64,000 nucleotides of DNA from Marinomonas aquiplantarum (GCF_003314975.1 NZ_QNRF01000007.1:141915-205914); one strand, 5' to 3'; numbered from the stretch's first letter, positions 1 to 10,661 are shown. A program made the numbers and translations. The notes: generated by a model from the sequence alone, not told the origin.

Positions 1-1289
1 ACCGGGAAGGTGAAATGATAGTCGGTCTAGATGTAGGCACATCGAAAGTTATCTGTTTGGTTGGTGAAGTACTGGCTGATGGTAGTTTGGAAATTGTCGG
101 TATTGGCTCTCATAGTTCAAAAGGAATGAAGCGCGGCGTTGTCATTAATATTGAGTCAACAGTTCAGTCCATTCAGCGAGCCGTTGAAGAAGCTGAGTTG
201 ATGGCTGGCTGTAATATTCATTCGGTTTACGTCAGTGTGGCAGGCAGCCACATCCGAAGTCTTAATTCTCACGGTATTGTTGCGGTGAAGGATGGAGAGG
301 TTCAAACGGAAGATATTGAACGTGTGATAGATGCGGCGCAAGCTGTGCCTATTTCATCGGACCAGCGAGTACTGCATATTCTGCCTCAAGAATATCACAT
401 TGACTCTCAGGAGGGGATTAAAGACCCACTTGGTATGTCGGGTGTGAGATTAGAGGCCAATGTTCATTTGATTACTGGCGCGGTCAACGCGGTGATGAAT
501 GTTGAGAAGTGCATTAAGCGATGTGGTTTGGGCGTAGATGGTGTCATCCTGTCTCAGTTGGCGTCCAGTGATTCGTCATTGAGCGAGGATGAGAAAGATT
601 TAGGTGTTTGCCTGATTGATATCGGTGCCGGTACTTCAGACATTGCAGTTTGGATCGATGGTGCTTTGCATCATACCGCTGTCGTGCCTGTGGCAGGAGA
701 TCAAGTAACCAATGATATTTCAATGGCCTTGAGAACTCCGACACAGCATGCTGAAGAAATTAAGGTGAAGTATGCTTGCGCTATGTCTTCTATGGCGTCG
801 ACTGATCAAGTGTTGCAGGTGCCCAGTGTTGGGGATCGTCAACCTCGATCTATTACACGCCATGCTTTAACGGAAGTGGTAGAGGCAAGATACGAAGAAA
901 TTTACAATTTAATTCTGGATGAATTAAGACGCAGTGGTTACGCCGAGCGTATCCCTGCAGGTATTGTGATTACTGGTGGTACGTCGCTCATGGAAGGTGC
1001 AGCAGACTTGGCAGAGAAGGTTTTTCAAATGCCAGTGAGGTTGTCTGTGCCAGATTGTACTAAAGGAATGTCAGATATTGTCGATAACCCAATATATTCA
1101 ACCAGTGTTGGATTATTGGCTTATGGTAGTAAAGAGGCTGATGTAGCCGAAATCGCTAAAGGGATGATGTCTAAGACGCAAACTAAACGTGAAGCATCAA
1201 TTTTGGCTCCGAAGAATGAAACCAAGCCATCTTTCAGTGCAACGAAAGCTTGGCAGAAGTTGAAACATTGGTTTCAAAGTTATATCTAA
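1..1289 (+). CDS. ftsA: Cell division protein FtsA (5' end outside window)
   Basis: Actin-like ATPase that anchors FtsZ filaments to the inner membrane and recruits later divisome proteins. The N-terminal phosphate-binding motif MIVGLDVGTSKV is present, as are the second ATP motif LIDIGAGTSDIAVW and the adenosine motif ITGGTSLMEG. The C-terminus ends in KAWQKLKHWFQSYI, a basic amphipathic helix expected for the membrane-targeting sequence. The frame is open upstream of the first ATG at 15 (bases 3-14 read R-E-G-E), and FtsA proteins normally have several residues before this motif, so the true start lies outside the window. It is followed 41 bp later by ftsZ, the usual order. Confidence 0.95.
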   Translation, partial: REGEMIVGLDVGTSKVICLVGEVLADGSLEIVGIGSHSSKGMKRGVVINIESTVQSIQRAVEEAELMAGCNIHSVYVSVAGSHIRSLNSHGIVAVKDGEVQTEDIERVIDAAQAVPISSDQRVLHILPQEYHIDSQEGIKDPLGMSGVRLEANVHLITGAVNAVMNVEKCIKRCGLGVDGVILSQLASSDSSLSEDEKDLGVCLIDIGAGTSDIAVWIDGALHHTAVVPVAGDQVTNDISMALRTPTQHAEEIKVKYACAMSSMASTDQVLQVPSVGDRQPRSITRHALTEVVEARYEEIYNLILDELRRSGYAERIPAGIVITGGTSLMEGAADLAEKVFQMPVRLSVPDCTKGMSDIVDNPIYSTSVGLLAYGSKEADVAEIAKGMMSKTQTKREASILAPKNETKPSFSATKAWQKLKHWFQSYI

Positions 1290-1330
1290 CCAAAATTGAT
1301 AGCGAATTTTTTTGAGGAGCGAGTAAGCCC

Positions 1331-2563
1331 ATGAATGTCTTTGATATGGCCGAAGATAGTTTGACCGACAACGCAGTAATTAAAGTTGTGGGTGTAGGCG
1401 GTGGTGGCGGTAATGCTGTTCGTCACATGCTTGAAAATCAATTAGAAGGTGTTGAGTTTATTTGTGCCAACACAGATTCTAAAGCCCTTGTGGGGTTTGA
1501 CACAGGAATTTCATTGCAACTTGGCTCAACCATCACTAAAGGTTTGGGCGCAGGTGCTAATCCAGAAGTAGGGCGCGACTCTGCTTTGGAAGATCAAGAA
1601 CGAATTACTCAGTTATTGACTGGTGCGGACATGGTGTTCATCACCGCAGGCATGGGTGGTGGTACAGGTACTGGTGCAGCCCCCGTAATTGCTAAGGTTG
1701 CGCGTGAATTAGGTATCTTAACAGTCGCGGTTGTGACTAAGCCATTTCCTTTTGAAGGGCGTCGCCGTGCAAAAGTAGCTGAAGAAGGTGTTAAAGAATT
1801 ACGAGAAAATGTCGATTCATTAATTACGGTGCCAAACGAACGTTTGTTGCCTGTATTAGGAAAGAACATTTCTTTGTTGAAAGCGTTCGGTGAAGCAAAC
1901 AATGTTTTGTTTAACGCAGTGCAAGGTATTACCGACCTTATTATGCGTCCAGGTCTTATTAACGTCGACTTTGCTGACGTAAGAACTGTGATGTCAGAAA
2001 TGGGTATGGCGATGATGGGGACAGGCTCTGCTTCAGGTGAAGATCGAGCAAGAGTAGCAGCTGAGGCGGCGATTCATAACCCATTATTGGAAGACATCAA
2101 CCTAAAAGGTGCGCGTGGCGTGCTGGTGAACATTACAGCAAACGAAGAAGTTGGTTTGTCAGAGTTTACCGAGGTGGGTGGCATCATTGAAGAATATGCA
2201 TCGGAAGATGCAACTGTTGTAATTGGCTGTGCGATTGACCCGAGTGTGGGTGATGAGATGCGAGTTACAGTGGTGGCCACTGGTTTAGAGGGTCGAAATG
2301 CAGTTGAAATGAAGTCTGCTGTTGGCGAATCTGTTGTCTCTCAACCAGTTATGACTAAAGCTGAGCCTACTATTGAGAAAGAAGTTGTTACTCCTCAAGA
2401 GACAGTTCAGTCAGTGTCAACGCCTTCTCCAAGTGTGAAGGTGGAAACGGTAGAGAAAAGTCTGGATGAGTCTGCTGAATCTTCTGATTCAAATGCGAAT
2501 TCAGGCGGCGATAAATTATCGTATTTGGACATTCCAGCATTTTTGCGTCGTCAAGCTGATTAA
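1331..2563 (+). CDS. ftsZ: Cell division GTPase FtsZ
   Basis: Tubulin-like GTPase that assembles the Z ring at midcell. The 410-residue protein shows the N-terminal GGGGGNAV loop, the tubulin signature [10 protein letters not shown] near residue 105 and the T7-loop region [12 protein letters not shown] Ser/Thr/Glu-rich linker (about residues 320-395) leads to the conserved C-terminal peptide [12 protein letters not shown], which binds FtsA and ZipA. The start follows a good ribosome site (GAGGAG at about 1314-1319). Position directly after ftsA and before lpxC is the standard dcw arrangement. Confidence 0.98.
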   Translation: MNVFDMAEDSLTDNAVIKVVGVGGGGGNAVRHMLENQLEGVEFICANTDSKALVGFDTGISLQLGSTITKGLGAGANPEVGRDSALEDQERITQLLTGADMVFITAGMGGGTGTGAAPVIAKVARELGILTVAVVTKPFPFEGRRRAKVAEEGVKELRENVDSLITVPNERLLPVLGKNISLLKAFGEANNVLFNAVQGITDLIMRPGLINVDFADVRTVMSEMGMAMMGTGSASGEDRARVAAEAAIHNPLLEDINLKGARGVLVNITANEEVGLSEFTEVGGIIEEYASEDATVVIGCAIDPSVGDEMRVTVVATGLEGRNAVEMKSAVGESVVSQPVMTKAEPTIEKEVVTPQETVQSVSTPSPSVKVETVEKSLDESAESSDSNANSGGDKLSYLDIPAFLRRQAD

Positions 2564-2667
2564 TTTGAGCAAAAATGATGCAAAATCAAAATGTTGGATT
2601 GTATAAAAAATGAGTTATTGATATATTTGTAAACAAATGTATCCAGTCATAAAAATGTAGGAATAGA

Positions 2668-3585
2668 ATGGTACGCCAACACACACTTAAGAACATTATT
2701 CGAGCAACTGGCGTTGGTCTGCACTCTGGCGAGAAGGTGTATTTGACACTGAAACCTGCCCCTGTAAATACCGGCATCGTATTTGTTCGTACGGATCTAG
2801 ACCCTGTGGTCGAGATTCATGGGGATGCACGCCTAGTGGGCTCAACAAACTTTGCAACTGCTTTGTCGCAGAATGGTGTAGAGGTTAGTACTGTTGAGCA
2901 TTTGCTTTCTGCTATGGCTGGTCTTGGAGTTGATAATGCTTATGTAGAGGTAAGCGCTAGCGAAATTCCATTAATGGATGGTAGTGCGAGTCCTTTCGTT
3001 TTCTTGCTGCAATCAGCAGGATTAGAAGCGCAAAATGCGCCGAAGAAATTCATTCGTGTTAAAAAGCCAATTCGCATCGAAGATGGTGATAAGTATGCTT
3101 CTCTTGAGCCGCATACTGGTTTTAGATTGTCATTTAAGATTGATTTTGAGCATCCAGCTATTGGTGAAGATGTTCAAACTACGTCTTTGGATTTTTCAAC
3201 CACTACTTTCGTAAAAGAGATCAGCCGTGCGCGCACATTTGGTTTCATGAAAGACATCGAGTACTTCAAGACGAATAATCTTGCTCGTGGTGCGAACATG
3301 GAAAATGCCATCGTACTAGATGATTATCGTGTATTGAATGAAGAAGGTCTGCGTTACCGTGACGAGCTTGTTCGTCACAAGATTTTGGACGCGATCGGTG
3401 ATCTTTATCTTCTAGGTCATAGCTTGATTGGTGAGTACAAAGCGTACAAATCAGGTCATGGTTTAAACAATAAGCTTTTATTGGCGCTTCTTGAGCAGCC
3501 AGAGGCTTGGGAATACGTCGTATTTGAAGATGAAGCGCAAGAAAATCCTGTGTCATACGTTGAGCCTGCTTTCGCTGGTGCTTAA
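2668..3585 (+). CDS. lpxC: UDP-3-O-acyl-N-acetylglucosamine deacetylase LpxC
   Basis: Zinc-dependent deacetylase catalysing the committed step of lipid A synthesis in the cytoplasm. It is 305 residues long, the normal family length. The zinc ligand region [10 protein letters not shown] (about residue 75) and the catalytic [10 protein letters not shown] motif (about residue 235) are visible. It lies 104 bp after ftsZ, with its own leader, and is followed by a strong terminator, so it ends the dcw cluster as in other gammaproteobacteria. The C-terminal tail is acidic (EDEAQENP), where LpxC of enteric bacteria carries the degradation signal; regulation by FtsH is family knowledge, not shown here. 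Confidence 0.97.
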   Translation: MVRQHTLKNIIRATGVGLHSGEKVYLTLKPAPVNTGIVFVRTDLDPVVEIHGDARLVGSTNFATALSQNGVEVSTVEHLLSAMAGLGVDNAYVEVSASEIPLMDGSASPFVFLLQSAGLEAQNAPKKFIRVKKPIRIEDGDKYASLEPHTGFRLSFKIDFEHPAIGEDVQTTSLDFSTTTFVKEISRARTFGFMKDIEYFKTNNLARGANMENAIVLDDYRVLNEEGLRYRDELVRHKILDAIGDLYLLGHSLIGEYKAYKSGHGLNNKLLLALLEQPEAWEYVVFEDEAQENPVSYVEPAFAGA

Positions 3586-3607
3586 TTAAGTGATCAACTC
3601 GGGAATT

Positions 3608-3640
3608 AAAAAACCAGACTATATGTCTGGTTTTTTTGTG
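3608..3640 (+). terminator. Rho-independent terminator after lpxC
   Basis: A 9-bp stem (AAACCAGAC at 3611-3619 with GTCTGGTTT at 3625-3633), a 5-base loop and a T run follow the lpxC stop codon by about 25 bases. Confidence 0.9.
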
Positions 3641-3723
3641 TCTAGGTCCTTGATATTTCATGTTTTGTCACACATTACCGTGATAGACTCTATTTATTAC
3701 TAATTGGCTACGTTGAATTCGAG

Positions 3724-6444
3724 ATGTTAGGAACTGTAATTAAAAAAATCGTCGGTACTAAGAATGACCGAGAAGTGAAACGTTACAAAAAAGTTGTAGC
3801 GCAAATTAATCAACTTGAAGAAAGTTTTAAGTCGTTGACGGATGATGACTTGGCTGGCAAAACAAGTGAATTTCGTGAGCGCATTCAGCAAGGTGCGTCA
3901 CTGGAATCTATTTTGCCAGAAGCCTTCGCAACCGTGCGCGAGGGCAGTCGTCGTGTCATGGGCATGCGTCATTTTGATGTTCAGTTGATTGGCGGTATGG
4001 TTCTGAATGAAGGCCGTATTGCTGAAATGCGTACTGGTGAAGGTAAAACACTGGTAGCAACCTTAGCTGTGTATCTCAACGCATTAAGTTCAAAAGGTGT
4101 TCATGTTGTTACCGTCAATGATTATTTGGCAAAGCGTGACGCTAATTGGATGAGACCACTTTATGAATTTTTAGACATGAGTGTTGGCGTCGTTTTTTCG
4201 GGTCAGGAGCGTGATGATAAAAAAGCCGCTTACCTATGTGACATCACTTATGGTACGAACAACGAATTTGGTTTTGATTACCTACGTGACAATATGGTTT
4301 TCCGCCTCGAAGACCGAGTTCAGCGCGATTTACATTTCTCTGTGGTGGATGAAGTTGACTCCATTTTAATTGATGAGGCGCGCACACCCTTAATTATTTC
4401 TGGTGCGGTCGAAGACAGCTCCGAACAATACCGTAAAATCAATGCTTTGGCGGCTTTGCTGAAGCCTCATGTCGAGGCGGATGAAGGCGAAGAAGGTCAA
4501 GATGGTCATTACATTCTGGATGAATCTCAGCGCAGTATTGAACTAACTGAGGAAGGTCACAGTTTTGTAGAAGCTTGGTTAGTCGAGCAAGGAATGCTAG
4601 GTGAGGGTGAGAGTTTATATGCTGCCGCTAATTTAGCCCTGCTGCACCATGTTCATGCTTGCTTGAAAGCACATGTCATCTTCAAAAAGAACGTTGATTA
4701 TGTGATTCAAGGTGATCAAATTGTTATCGTGGATGAGCACACGGGACGAACCATGGCTGGGCGTCGTTGGTCTGAAGGTATTCACCAAGCTGTTGAGGCG
4801 AAAGAAGGGGTGACAATTCAGGCTGAGAGTCAAACCTTGGCGTCGACGACCTTCCAGAATTATTTCCGCTTGTATGAAAAATTGTCTGGTATGACGGGTA
4901 CGGCTGATACTGAAGCCTTCGAGTTTCAGCAGATTTATGGTCTGAGCGTTATCGTGATCCCGACTAATCGTCAGGTTCAACGTAAGGACTTTAACGACCT
5001 TATTTACATGTCTACTCAAGACAAGTTTGAAGCCATTGTTGTCGACATCGAAGATAATGTGAAACAAGGTCGCCCAGTCTTAGTGGGCACCGCGTCGATT
5101 GAGTATTCGGAGTTGTTGTCGAATTATCTGAAGAAGAGAAACGTCAAACATAATGTGTTGAATGCTAAGCAGCATGAACGCGAGGCGGAAATTGTTGCAG
5201 AAGCAGGTCGCCCTGGTGCGGTCACCATTGCTACCAATATGGCTGGCCGTGGTACCGACATTGTGCTGGGTGGTAACTTGCAAGTTGAATTGGATCAGCT
5301 TGGTGAGTCTGCTTCAGAGGAGCAGGTTGCCGCATTAAAAGCTGATTGGCAGAACCGTAATGAGGCGGTATTGGCGGCCGGTGGTTTGCATATTATCGGT
5401 ACTGAGCGTCACGAATCTCGTCGAATCGATAATCAGTTGCGTGGTCGTGCTGGACGTCAGGGTGATGTGGGTTCTTCACGTTTCTACCTGTCACTCGAAG
5501 ATAACTTAATGCGTATCTTTATGTCTGACCGCATCAAAAAAATGATGATGGCCTTGGGCATGGAAAAAGGCGAAGCGATTGAGCATAAGATGGTCTCAAA
5601 TGCCATTGAGAAAGCTCAGCGCAAAGTGGAAGGTCGTAACTTTGATATTCGCAAACAGTTGCTTGAATACGATGATGTTGCGAACGATCAGCGTCAAGTA
5701 ATTTATCGTCAGCGCTTTGATATGATGGTCTCTGAAGACTTGTCTGAAGCCATTGCTGCAATGCGCGAAGAAGTGGTGATGGGTGTCATCGATGAGTTTA
5801 TTCCACCGCAAAGTATTTTTGATATGTGGGATGTGGCTGGTCTGGAAGAAAAAATTCGTAATGAGTTTGGTTTGACGATTCCGGTATCCCAATGGCTTGA
5901 GGAAGACAAGAAGTTATATGAAGAGCCATTGCGTCAGAAGATCTTAGATTGCTTTGTTGAAGACTACCAAACTAAAGAAGAGGTAGCCGGTGCTGAGCAA
6001 TTCCGTTCTTTTGAGAAGCAGGTTTTGTTGCAAGTCTTAGACACACTTTGGAAAGAGCATCTGCAGACGATGGATATGCTCAGACAAGGTATCCACTTGC
6101 GTGGTTATGCACAGAAAAATCCTAAGCAAGAATATAAGCGCGAATCCTTTGAGTTGTTCCAAGGTTTGATGGAGCAAATTAAATTTGAAGTGGTGCAAAT
6201 TATTAGTCGTGTGAAGGTTCAATCTGCTGATGAAGCGGAGAAAATTGAACAGGCTCGAAAAGAGCAAGAAGCGAAAATGCAGATGAGTATGGTCCATAAC
6301 TCTGTTGATTCCCTCTCTGACTCGACTGACGCTGATGCTAATGTGGCGAATTCGGCTCAGGATGTACCGAAAGTGGGTCGTAATGAGCCTTGCCCTTGTG
6401 GTTCCGGTAAAAAATACAAACAGTGTCACGGTAAACTAGTGTAA
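3724..6444 (+). CDS. secA: Preprotein translocase ATPase SecA
   Basis: Motor ATPase that pushes unfolded preproteins through SecYEG. The 906-residue protein has Walker A (MRTGEGKTL, about residue 103), the DEVD box ([21 protein letters not shown] region, about 207), the motor-2 motifs [15 protein letters not shown] and [16 protein letters not shown], and a C-terminal zinc-binding SEC-C motif [14 protein letters not shown] that binds SecB and phospholipid. It stands as a single gene between the lpxC terminator and argJ; no SecM-like leader was recognised in the 138 bp before it. Confidence 0.98.
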   Translation: MLGTVIKKIVGTKNDREVKRYKKVVAQINQLEESFKSLTDDDLAGKTSEFRERIQQGASLESILPEAFATVREGSRRVMGMRHFDVQLIGGMVLNEGRIAEMRTGEGKTLVATLAVYLNALSSKGVHVVTVNDYLAKRDANWMRPLYEFLDMSVGVVFSGQERDDKKAAYLCDITYGTNNEFGFDYLRDNMVFRLEDRVQRDLHFSVVDEVDSILIDEARTPLIISGAVEDSSEQYRKINALAALLKPHVEADEGEEGQDGHYILDESQRSIELTEEGHSFVEAWLVEQGMLGEGESLYAAANLALLHHVHACLKAHVIFKKNVDYVIQGDQIVIVDEHTGRTMAGRRWSEGIHQAVEAKEGVTIQAESQTLASTTFQNYFRLYEKLSGMTGTADTEAFEFQQIYGLSVIVIPTNRQVQRKDFNDLIYMSTQDKFEAIVVDIEDNVKQGRPVLVGTASIEYSELLSNYLKKRNVKHNVLNAKQHEREAEIVAEAGRPGAVTIATNMAGRGTDIVLGGNLQVELDQLGESASEEQVAALKADWQNRNEAVLAAGGLHIIGTERHESRRIDNQLRGRAGRQGDVGSSRFYLSLEDNLMRIFMSDRIKKMMMALGMEKGEAIEHKMVSNAIEKAQRKVEGRNFDIRKQLLEYDDVANDQRQVIYRQRFDMMVSEDLSEAIAAMREEVVMGVIDEFIPPQSIFDMWDVAGLEEKIRNEFGLTIPVSQWLEEDKKLYEEPLRQKILDCFVEDYQTKEEVAGAEQFRSFEKQVLLQVLDTLWKEHLQTMDMLRQGIHLRGYAQKNPKQEYKRESFELFQGLMEQIKFEVVQIISRVKVQSADEAEKIEQARKEQEAKMQMSMVHNSVDSLSDSTDADANVANSAQDVPKVGRNEPCPCGSGKKYKQCHGKLV

Positions 6445-6460
6445 TTGGAGTAACAGATAA

Positions 6461-7681
6461 ATGGCTGTTGGCTTGCAGGATTTTCCCGCTATCCCTGAAA
6501 TTGATGGGGTAAGAATTGGTGTTGCGGAAGCAGGTATTAAGAAACCGAACAAAAAAGATGTTGTGGTTTTTGAGGTGTGTGAAGGAGCGAGCGTCGCTAG
6601 CGTCTTTACTCAAAATGCATTTTGTGCGGCGCCAGTTCGCATCTGCCGGTCTCATTTAGCGCAGGCAAATGCTCGTTATTTGTTAATCAATACGGGTAAT
6701 GCTAATGCTGGCACGGGTAAGTCAGGTGTTGATAATGCATTAAAGACTTGTCAGGCCTTAGCTGAGCATACCGGTGTTTCTGTAGAGTCTGTCTTACCGT
6801 TTTCGACTGGTGTCATTGGCGAGCCATTGCCTACAGATAAAATTATTGCGGCCATTCCTGCTGCCTTGTCGAATTTATCGGCGGCTAACTGGGCGAATGC
6901 TGGACTGGGTATTATGACCACTGACACGCTTCCTAAAGGGGCGTGTCGAGAGTTTGATGTTGCAGGTAAAACATATCGCATTGGCGGTATTTCGAAAGGG
7001 GCGGGGATGATTCGTCCTAACATGGCGACCATGTTAGGTTACGTCTGTACTGATGTGGCGATTACGCCTGAATTGTTGCAGCAACTCTTGAAGAAAATCA
7101 CCGACAAAAGTTTTAACCGCATCACAGTGGACAGTGATACTTCAACCAATGATTCTTGTGTGGTGATTGCTACTGGTAAAGTGGGTAATCCTGTTATTGA
7201 TTCTATGGGGACCCCATTGGCGCAAGCGTTTGAGCTGGCTTTCACTGAAGTGATGCAAGAGCTTGCTCATGCCATTGTACGTGATGGTGAAGGTGCTACA
7301 AAGTTTGTGACAGTCGAGGTTGTTGGTGCGAAACAAGTCGAAGATGCAACGAAAACAGCATTTGAAATTGCCCACTCGCCTTTGGTGAAAACCGCCTTAT
7401 TTGCTTCTGATCCAAATTGGGGGCGTATTTTGGCCGTAGTGGGTCGTGCTGGCGTTGAAGGTTTGGATGTGGATCATGTTCAGTTGCATATTAATGGTTT
7501 TGAGATCGCCCGTGATGGTGGTCGCTCACCGGATTATTTAGAAGAGCATGGTGTGCAAGCCATGGCACCGCAAGACATTCATATTCGAGTCGATTTAGGG
7601 ATGGGTGATCAAGCGGATACGGTTTGGACGACAGACTTCTCCCATGAGTATGTCACCATCAATGCTGAGTATCGTACCTGA
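6461..7681 (+). CDS. argJ: Bifunctional glutamate N-acetyltransferase/ornithine acetyltransferase ArgJ
   Basis: Transfers acetyl from N-acetylornithine to glutamate (recycling step of arginine synthesis), and in bifunctional forms also uses acetyl-CoA. The 406-residue precursor contains the autoproteolysis region RPNMATMLGYV at about residue 190, where cleavage before the Thr gives alpha and beta chains. The late motif DPNWGRILAVVGRAG is typical. It starts 16 bp after secA behind GGAG. Its stop TGA overlaps the mutT ATG by one base (TGATG), so the two are translationally linked. Confidence 0.96.
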   Translation: MAVGLQDFPAIPEIDGVRIGVAEAGIKKPNKKDVVVFEVCEGASVASVFTQNAFCAAPVRICRSHLAQANARYLLINTGNANAGTGKSGVDNALKTCQALAEHTGVSVESVLPFSTGVIGEPLPTDKIIAAIPAALSNLSAANWANAGLGIMTTDTLPKGACREFDVAGKTYRIGGISKGAGMIRPNMATMLGYVCTDVAITPELLQQLLKKITDKSFNRITVDSDTSTNDSCVVIATGKVGNPVIDSMGTPLAQAFELAFTEVMQELAHAIVRDGEGATKFVTVEVVGAKQVEDATKTAFEIAHSPLVKTALFASDPNWGRILAVVGRAGVEGLDVDHVQLHINGFEIARDGGRSPDYLEEHGVQAMAPQDIHIRVDLGMGDQADTVWTTDFSHEYVTINAEYRT

Positions 7682-8064
7682 TGTTGGTTAAAGTAGCAGT
7701 TGGCTTGATTATGCGAAATGATCAAGTTTTCATAGCTTTGCGAGATTCAACTAAACATCAGGGCGGCCTTTGGGAGTTTCCTGGTGGTAAAGTTGAGTCT
7801 GGCGAGTCGGTTGAGTTGGCATTGTCACGTGAACTTGAAGAGGAATGCGGTATTCAAGTGAGTGCTTGTGAGCATTTTGAAACCATTGCTCATGATTATG
7901 GTGATAAGCAAGTTGAGTTGGTTTTTTATAAAGTGACTGAGTTTTCCGGTGAGCCTCATGGTAAAGAAAATCAAGAGGTTCGTTGGGTCTCCTTATCGCA
8001 ACTCCATGAGTTTGCTTTTCCCGAGGCAAATGTACCTATTGTCGAGGCTTTGACCTCAAAATAA
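7681..8064 (+). CDS. mutT: 8-oxo-dGTP diphosphatase MutT (Nudix)
   Basis: Hydrolyses oxidised guanine nucleotides so they are not incorporated into DNA. The 127-residue protein is a single Nudix domain. The Nudix box begins GGKVESGES at about residue 38 and continues as RELEEECGI, giving the GX5EX7REUXEEXGU pattern. Start codon overlaps the argJ stop. Length and the secA-argJ-mutT context fit MutT rather than another Nudix enzyme. Confidence 0.93.
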   Translation: MLVKVAVGLIMRNDQVFIALRDSTKHQGGLWEFPGGKVESGESVELALSRELEEECGIQVSACEHFETIAHDYGDKQVELVFYKVTEFSGEPHGKENQEVRWVSLSQLHEFAFPEANVPIVEALTSK

Positions 8065-8074
8065 GCGGTCATAA

Positions 8075-8115
8075 GTGATAAAAAAAGAGCTCAAATTGAG
8101 CTCTTTTTTTATCAC
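8075..8115. terminator. Bidirectional terminator between mutT and the response regulator gene
   Basis: A near-perfect palindrome (GTGATAAAAAAAGAGCTC and its complement) with A/T runs on both sides lies between two convergent genes, so it can stop transcription from either side. Confidence 0.9.
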
Positions 8116-8130
8116 GGTAATGTGTTGAGA

Positions 8131-8928
8131 TTAGTTTAAAATTTGCGCCAGCAGTTGTCTAACGCTGCCAGGTTCAAATGGTTTTCCGCAGATAGCATCA
8201 ACGCCTTCTTGGGTGATATTGGATAGCTGGCTTTCATCAGCATTTGAACTCACCATCAGAATGGGGATGTGAGCGATGTCTGGGTTTTGTCTTACCGCAT
8301 CGGTTAGCTCGCGACCATCCATTTCTGGCATGTTGTAGTCGGTAACAATTAGATCAAATTCTTCTTCGCCCAATCGTTCAATCGCTTGACGGCCATTTTC
8401 GGCAAACTCTATGTCTTCAATCCCCATGGTGTTGAGGGTTTTGCTGATGTGTTTGCGAGCCATTAAACTATCATCTGTGACCAAAACTTTTAATGTTTTA
8501 GGGTCAAACATTTCAAGGTCAATTTCTTCCTCAACAATAAAGTCGAGGGTAGAGTGAATCGCACGCTTTAAGTCTTTTTGTGTGAAGGGCTTTGGTAAAA
8601 TCGCTAGCACGCCCGATTGTTTTAAGTGTTCTAAATATTCACGATTACTTTCACTTGAGATAAGCATGAAGCATTGTTCTTCGGTCGCTTGATTGCTGCG
8701 AATGCGGTCGATTAATTCGTTGGCGGAACCATCTGGTAAATACATGGAGGAGATAACCAGATCTGGCGGAAAGTTAGAAAGTGCAGAAATGGTTTCTTCA
8801 ATATTGCTGGCGTATTCAATTTGAATGATGCCTGCTTCTTCTAAGGCTTTGCCTATGATCTTTCTTTGAGTCTCTGAAGGCTCAACGAGAAGGAAAGATA
8901 AATCGCTAATTGCTGCGTATGCGCTCAT
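8131..8928 (-). CDS. Double-receiver (REC-REC) response regulator protein
   Basis: The 265-residue protein consists of two CheY-like receiver domains and no output domain. The second domain (about residues 143-265) is complete: acidic pair VTDDS, phospho-acceptor Asp in DLIVTDYNMPEMDG, Lys in CGKPF. The first (about residues 8-130) has Ser where the phospho-acceptor Asp should be (DLVISSMYLPDG) and Glu-Pro in place of the acidic pair, though its Lys (LPKPF) is kept. It is therefore probably a protein-interaction or dimerisation domain. Partner kinase is not in the window. It is transcribed alone, convergent to mutT. Confidence 0.85.
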   Translation of the reverse strand: MSAYAAISDLSFLLVEPSETQRKIIGKALEEAGIIQIEYASNIEETISALSNFPPDLVISSMYLPDGSANELIDRIRSNQATEEQCFMLISSESNREYLEHLKQSGVLAILPKPFTQKDLKRAIHSTLDFIVEEEIDLEMFDPKTLKVLVTDDSLMARKHISKTLNTMGIEDIEFAENGRQAIERLGEEEFDLIVTDYNMPEMDGRELTDAVRQNPDIAHIPILMVSSNADESQLSNITQEGVDAICGKPFEPGSVRQLLAQILN

Positions 8929-9248
8929 ATACTGTCTTGCCCATTGTAAAGGGTGGTGTGAATCTGTCTTTTGTGCTTCTTTAGAAGCCCCAAAGGGGGT
9001 GATCTAAACTTTCTATTTTCTTTGTTAGTTTGCTTGCCAATAGGTTTAGATTGGTCTGCGAAACTCGCCTCGAAAGAAAGAGAGGTATTTACACCTTAGA
9101 AGCCAGTAAACTGGTTCATACCTTCCTTAATTTTTATATTTAATAATGTCGCAAAAGTTCATTCAACTAGTGCTGACTAGTAGGGAATTCTATTATACTA
9201 ATCGGGTTAAAATATTTTATCTAGCAGATTAAACAATTAGAGGTTCTC
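8929..9248. other. Intergenic region between divergent REC-REC gene and ppiC
   Basis: A 320-bp gap between divergent genes. I see inverted copies of ATCTAAAC/GTTTAGAT (about 9002-9050) and a TATACT -10-like element near 9195 on the ppiC side. No RNA gene or convincing ORF is visible. Confidence 0.4.
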
Positions 9249-9527
9249 ATGCCGACAGCGAGTGCATGCCATATTTTGGTTAAAACGAAAGAAGAAGCGG
9301 CTTCTATCAAGAGTAAATTAGATAAAGGTGCGGACTTTCATAAGCTGGCAAAGCAGTTCTCGACTTGTCCTTCTGGAAAAAAAGGCGGTGATCTCGGTGA
9401 GTTCCGCAAGGGTGATATGGTGCCTGCGTTTGATAAGGCGGTATTTGGTGGGCCATTGTTAAAGGTTCAAGGGCCTGTTAAGACTCAGTTTGGTTTTCAT
9501 TTGATTAAAGTTCTGTATCGAAATTAA
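9249..9527 (+). CDS. ppiC: Parvulin-type peptidyl-prolyl isomerase PpiC
   Basis: Small cytoplasmic parvulin that catalyses cis-trans isomerisation of prolyl bonds. The 92-residue protein is one rotamase domain with no signal peptide. Typical parvulin motifs are [29 protein letters not shown], the MVPAF segment and the terminal FGFHLIKV. The start follows TTAGAGG at about 9238-9244. Length matches E. coli PpiC. Confidence 0.95.
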   Translation: MPTASACHILVKTKEEAASIKSKLDKGADFHKLAKQFSTCPSGKKGGDLGEFRKGDMVPAFDKAVFGGPLLKVQGPVKTQFGFHLIKVLYRN

Positions 9528-9571
9528 GGTGTTTTCGTTCAGCATTTATTTACTTTAATAGGAGTTTGGTC

Positions 9572-10000
9572 ATGATAGCGCCAGTACAATTAGATAGTAC
9601 TTATTTCGTTTCCCCACAGATTACAGTGGCGGATTTACCAGAGTTGAAGGCTCAGGGCTTTAATTTGATTATTAATAATCGCCCAGATGGTGAGGCTGAA
9701 GATCAGCCGTCTGCTCAAGCGCTTAAAGAGGCGGCTGAAGCGATGGGGTTTGAATATGCGTGGAACCCAATTGAGTTGCCTAAACTGGCTCAGTCTCATG
9801 TTGATTTGCAAGGTGATATCTTGCCAACCTCAAAGAAGACGCTGGCATTTTGTCGTACCGGAACTCGCTCTTCTGTGTTGTGGGTGTTGTTAGAGAATGG
9901 CAAGGGCAGAGATTATGTAGCTCTGGTTACCGAAGTGTCGGCTAAAGGTTTTGATTTGTCTCGTTGCGCGCCATCTATGGCGCCCTTGGTTAAAGGCTAG
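9572..10000 (+). CDS. DUF442 / TIGR01244-type sulfur transferase or phosphatase-like protein
   Basis: A 142-residue protein of the DUF442 group (beta-lactamase hydrolase-like, dual-specificity-phosphatase fold). Visible family marks are the N-terminal LIINNRPDGE segment and the active loop FCRTGTRSS near residue 95 with the nucleophilic Cys and Arg. The start chosen is ATG 9572, seven bases after TAGGAG; an upstream TTG at 9566 is in frame but less well placed. The exact substrate is unknown; relatives are linked to sulfide oxidation and to acyl-homoserine or beta-lactam fused proteins. Confidence 0.8.
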   Translation: MIAPVQLDSTYFVSPQITVADLPELKAQGFNLIINNRPDGEAEDQPSAQALKEAAEAMGFEYAWNPIELPKLAQSHVDLQGDILPTSKKTLAFCRTGTRSSVLWVLLENGKGRDYVALVTEVSAKGFDLSRCAPSMAPLVKG

Positions 10001-10012
10001 TATTGATTTTTT

Positions 10013-10624
10013 ATGGTAAGTCGTCCGTCATTAGAAACAGCTACTGCATCTGATCCAGATCGTTTTGTTGAACCGTTGGAATTGGGGAAGCGAGTTAAAA
10101 AAATTCGCTTAGCAAAAGGTTGGACTCTCGAAGAAGTGGGAAAGCGAACGGGAATTGCTCGATCTACTTTGTCAAAAATTGAGAACGACCAAGTTTCTCC
10201 TAGTTTTACCATAGTGCAAAAGCTCATTAATGGGTTAGAAATGGATTTGCCTCAGTTGTTTGTGGAGGCGAGTGATCAGTCCATTGCCGGGCGTCGTGAT
10301 ATTACTCGTAAAGGAAAGGGTGAACCTCATCCTACGGCCACTTACGAGCATGAACTCCTTAATTATTCGATTAGTCGCAAAAAAATGGTGCCTTTCAAAA
10401 CTCGAGTTAGGGCCAGGGCTTTTTCTGAATTTAAAGAGTGGGTGCGTCACGATGGCGAAGAGTTCTTATTGGTGTTGCAGGGTAAAATTAATTTTTTCTC
10501 TGAACTCTATGAGCCAATTGAATTAAAAGAAGGGGATAGCGTGTATTATGATGCCACTATGGGACACGCAGTTACATCTTTGTCAGCAAAGGATGCTGAG
10601 ATATTGTGGGTAGTTGCCCGATAA
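10013..10624 (+). CDS. XRE-family transcriptional regulator with C-terminal cupin domain
   Basis: The 203-residue protein has an N-terminal helix-turn-helix (about residues 26-80; IRLAKGWTLEEVGKRTGIARSTLSKIENDQVSPS) and a C-terminal cupin barrel (about 110-200; FLLVLQGKINFFSELYEPIELKEGDSVYYDATMGHAV). This architecture is found in small-molecule-responsive regulators such as PuuR-type proteins. It begins 13 bp after the DUF442 gene with no strong ribosome site, suggesting translational coupling, and precedes a DAHP synthase gene. The ligand is unknown. Confidence 0.88.
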   Translation: MVSRPSLETATASDPDRFVEPLELGKRVKKIRLAKGWTLEEVGKRTGIARSTLSKIENDQVSPSFTIVQKLINGLEMDLPQLFVEASDQSIAGRRDITRKGKGEPHPTATYEHELLNYSISRKKMVPFKTRVRARAFSEFKEWVRHDGEEFLLVLQGKINFFSELYEPIELKEGDSVYYDATMGHAVTSLSAKDAEILWVVAR

Positions 10625-10661
10625 CATTAAAAGCGAATATAAAATAAGGTTGTAAATAGTT

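Noticed and set aside
3266..3661. 131-codon minus-strand ORF over the end of lpxC
   Set aside because: Fully antisense to lpxC, no ribosome site and no recognisable domain.
4633..5067. 144-codon minus-strand ORF inside secA
   Set aside because: Shadow of the secA coding frame.
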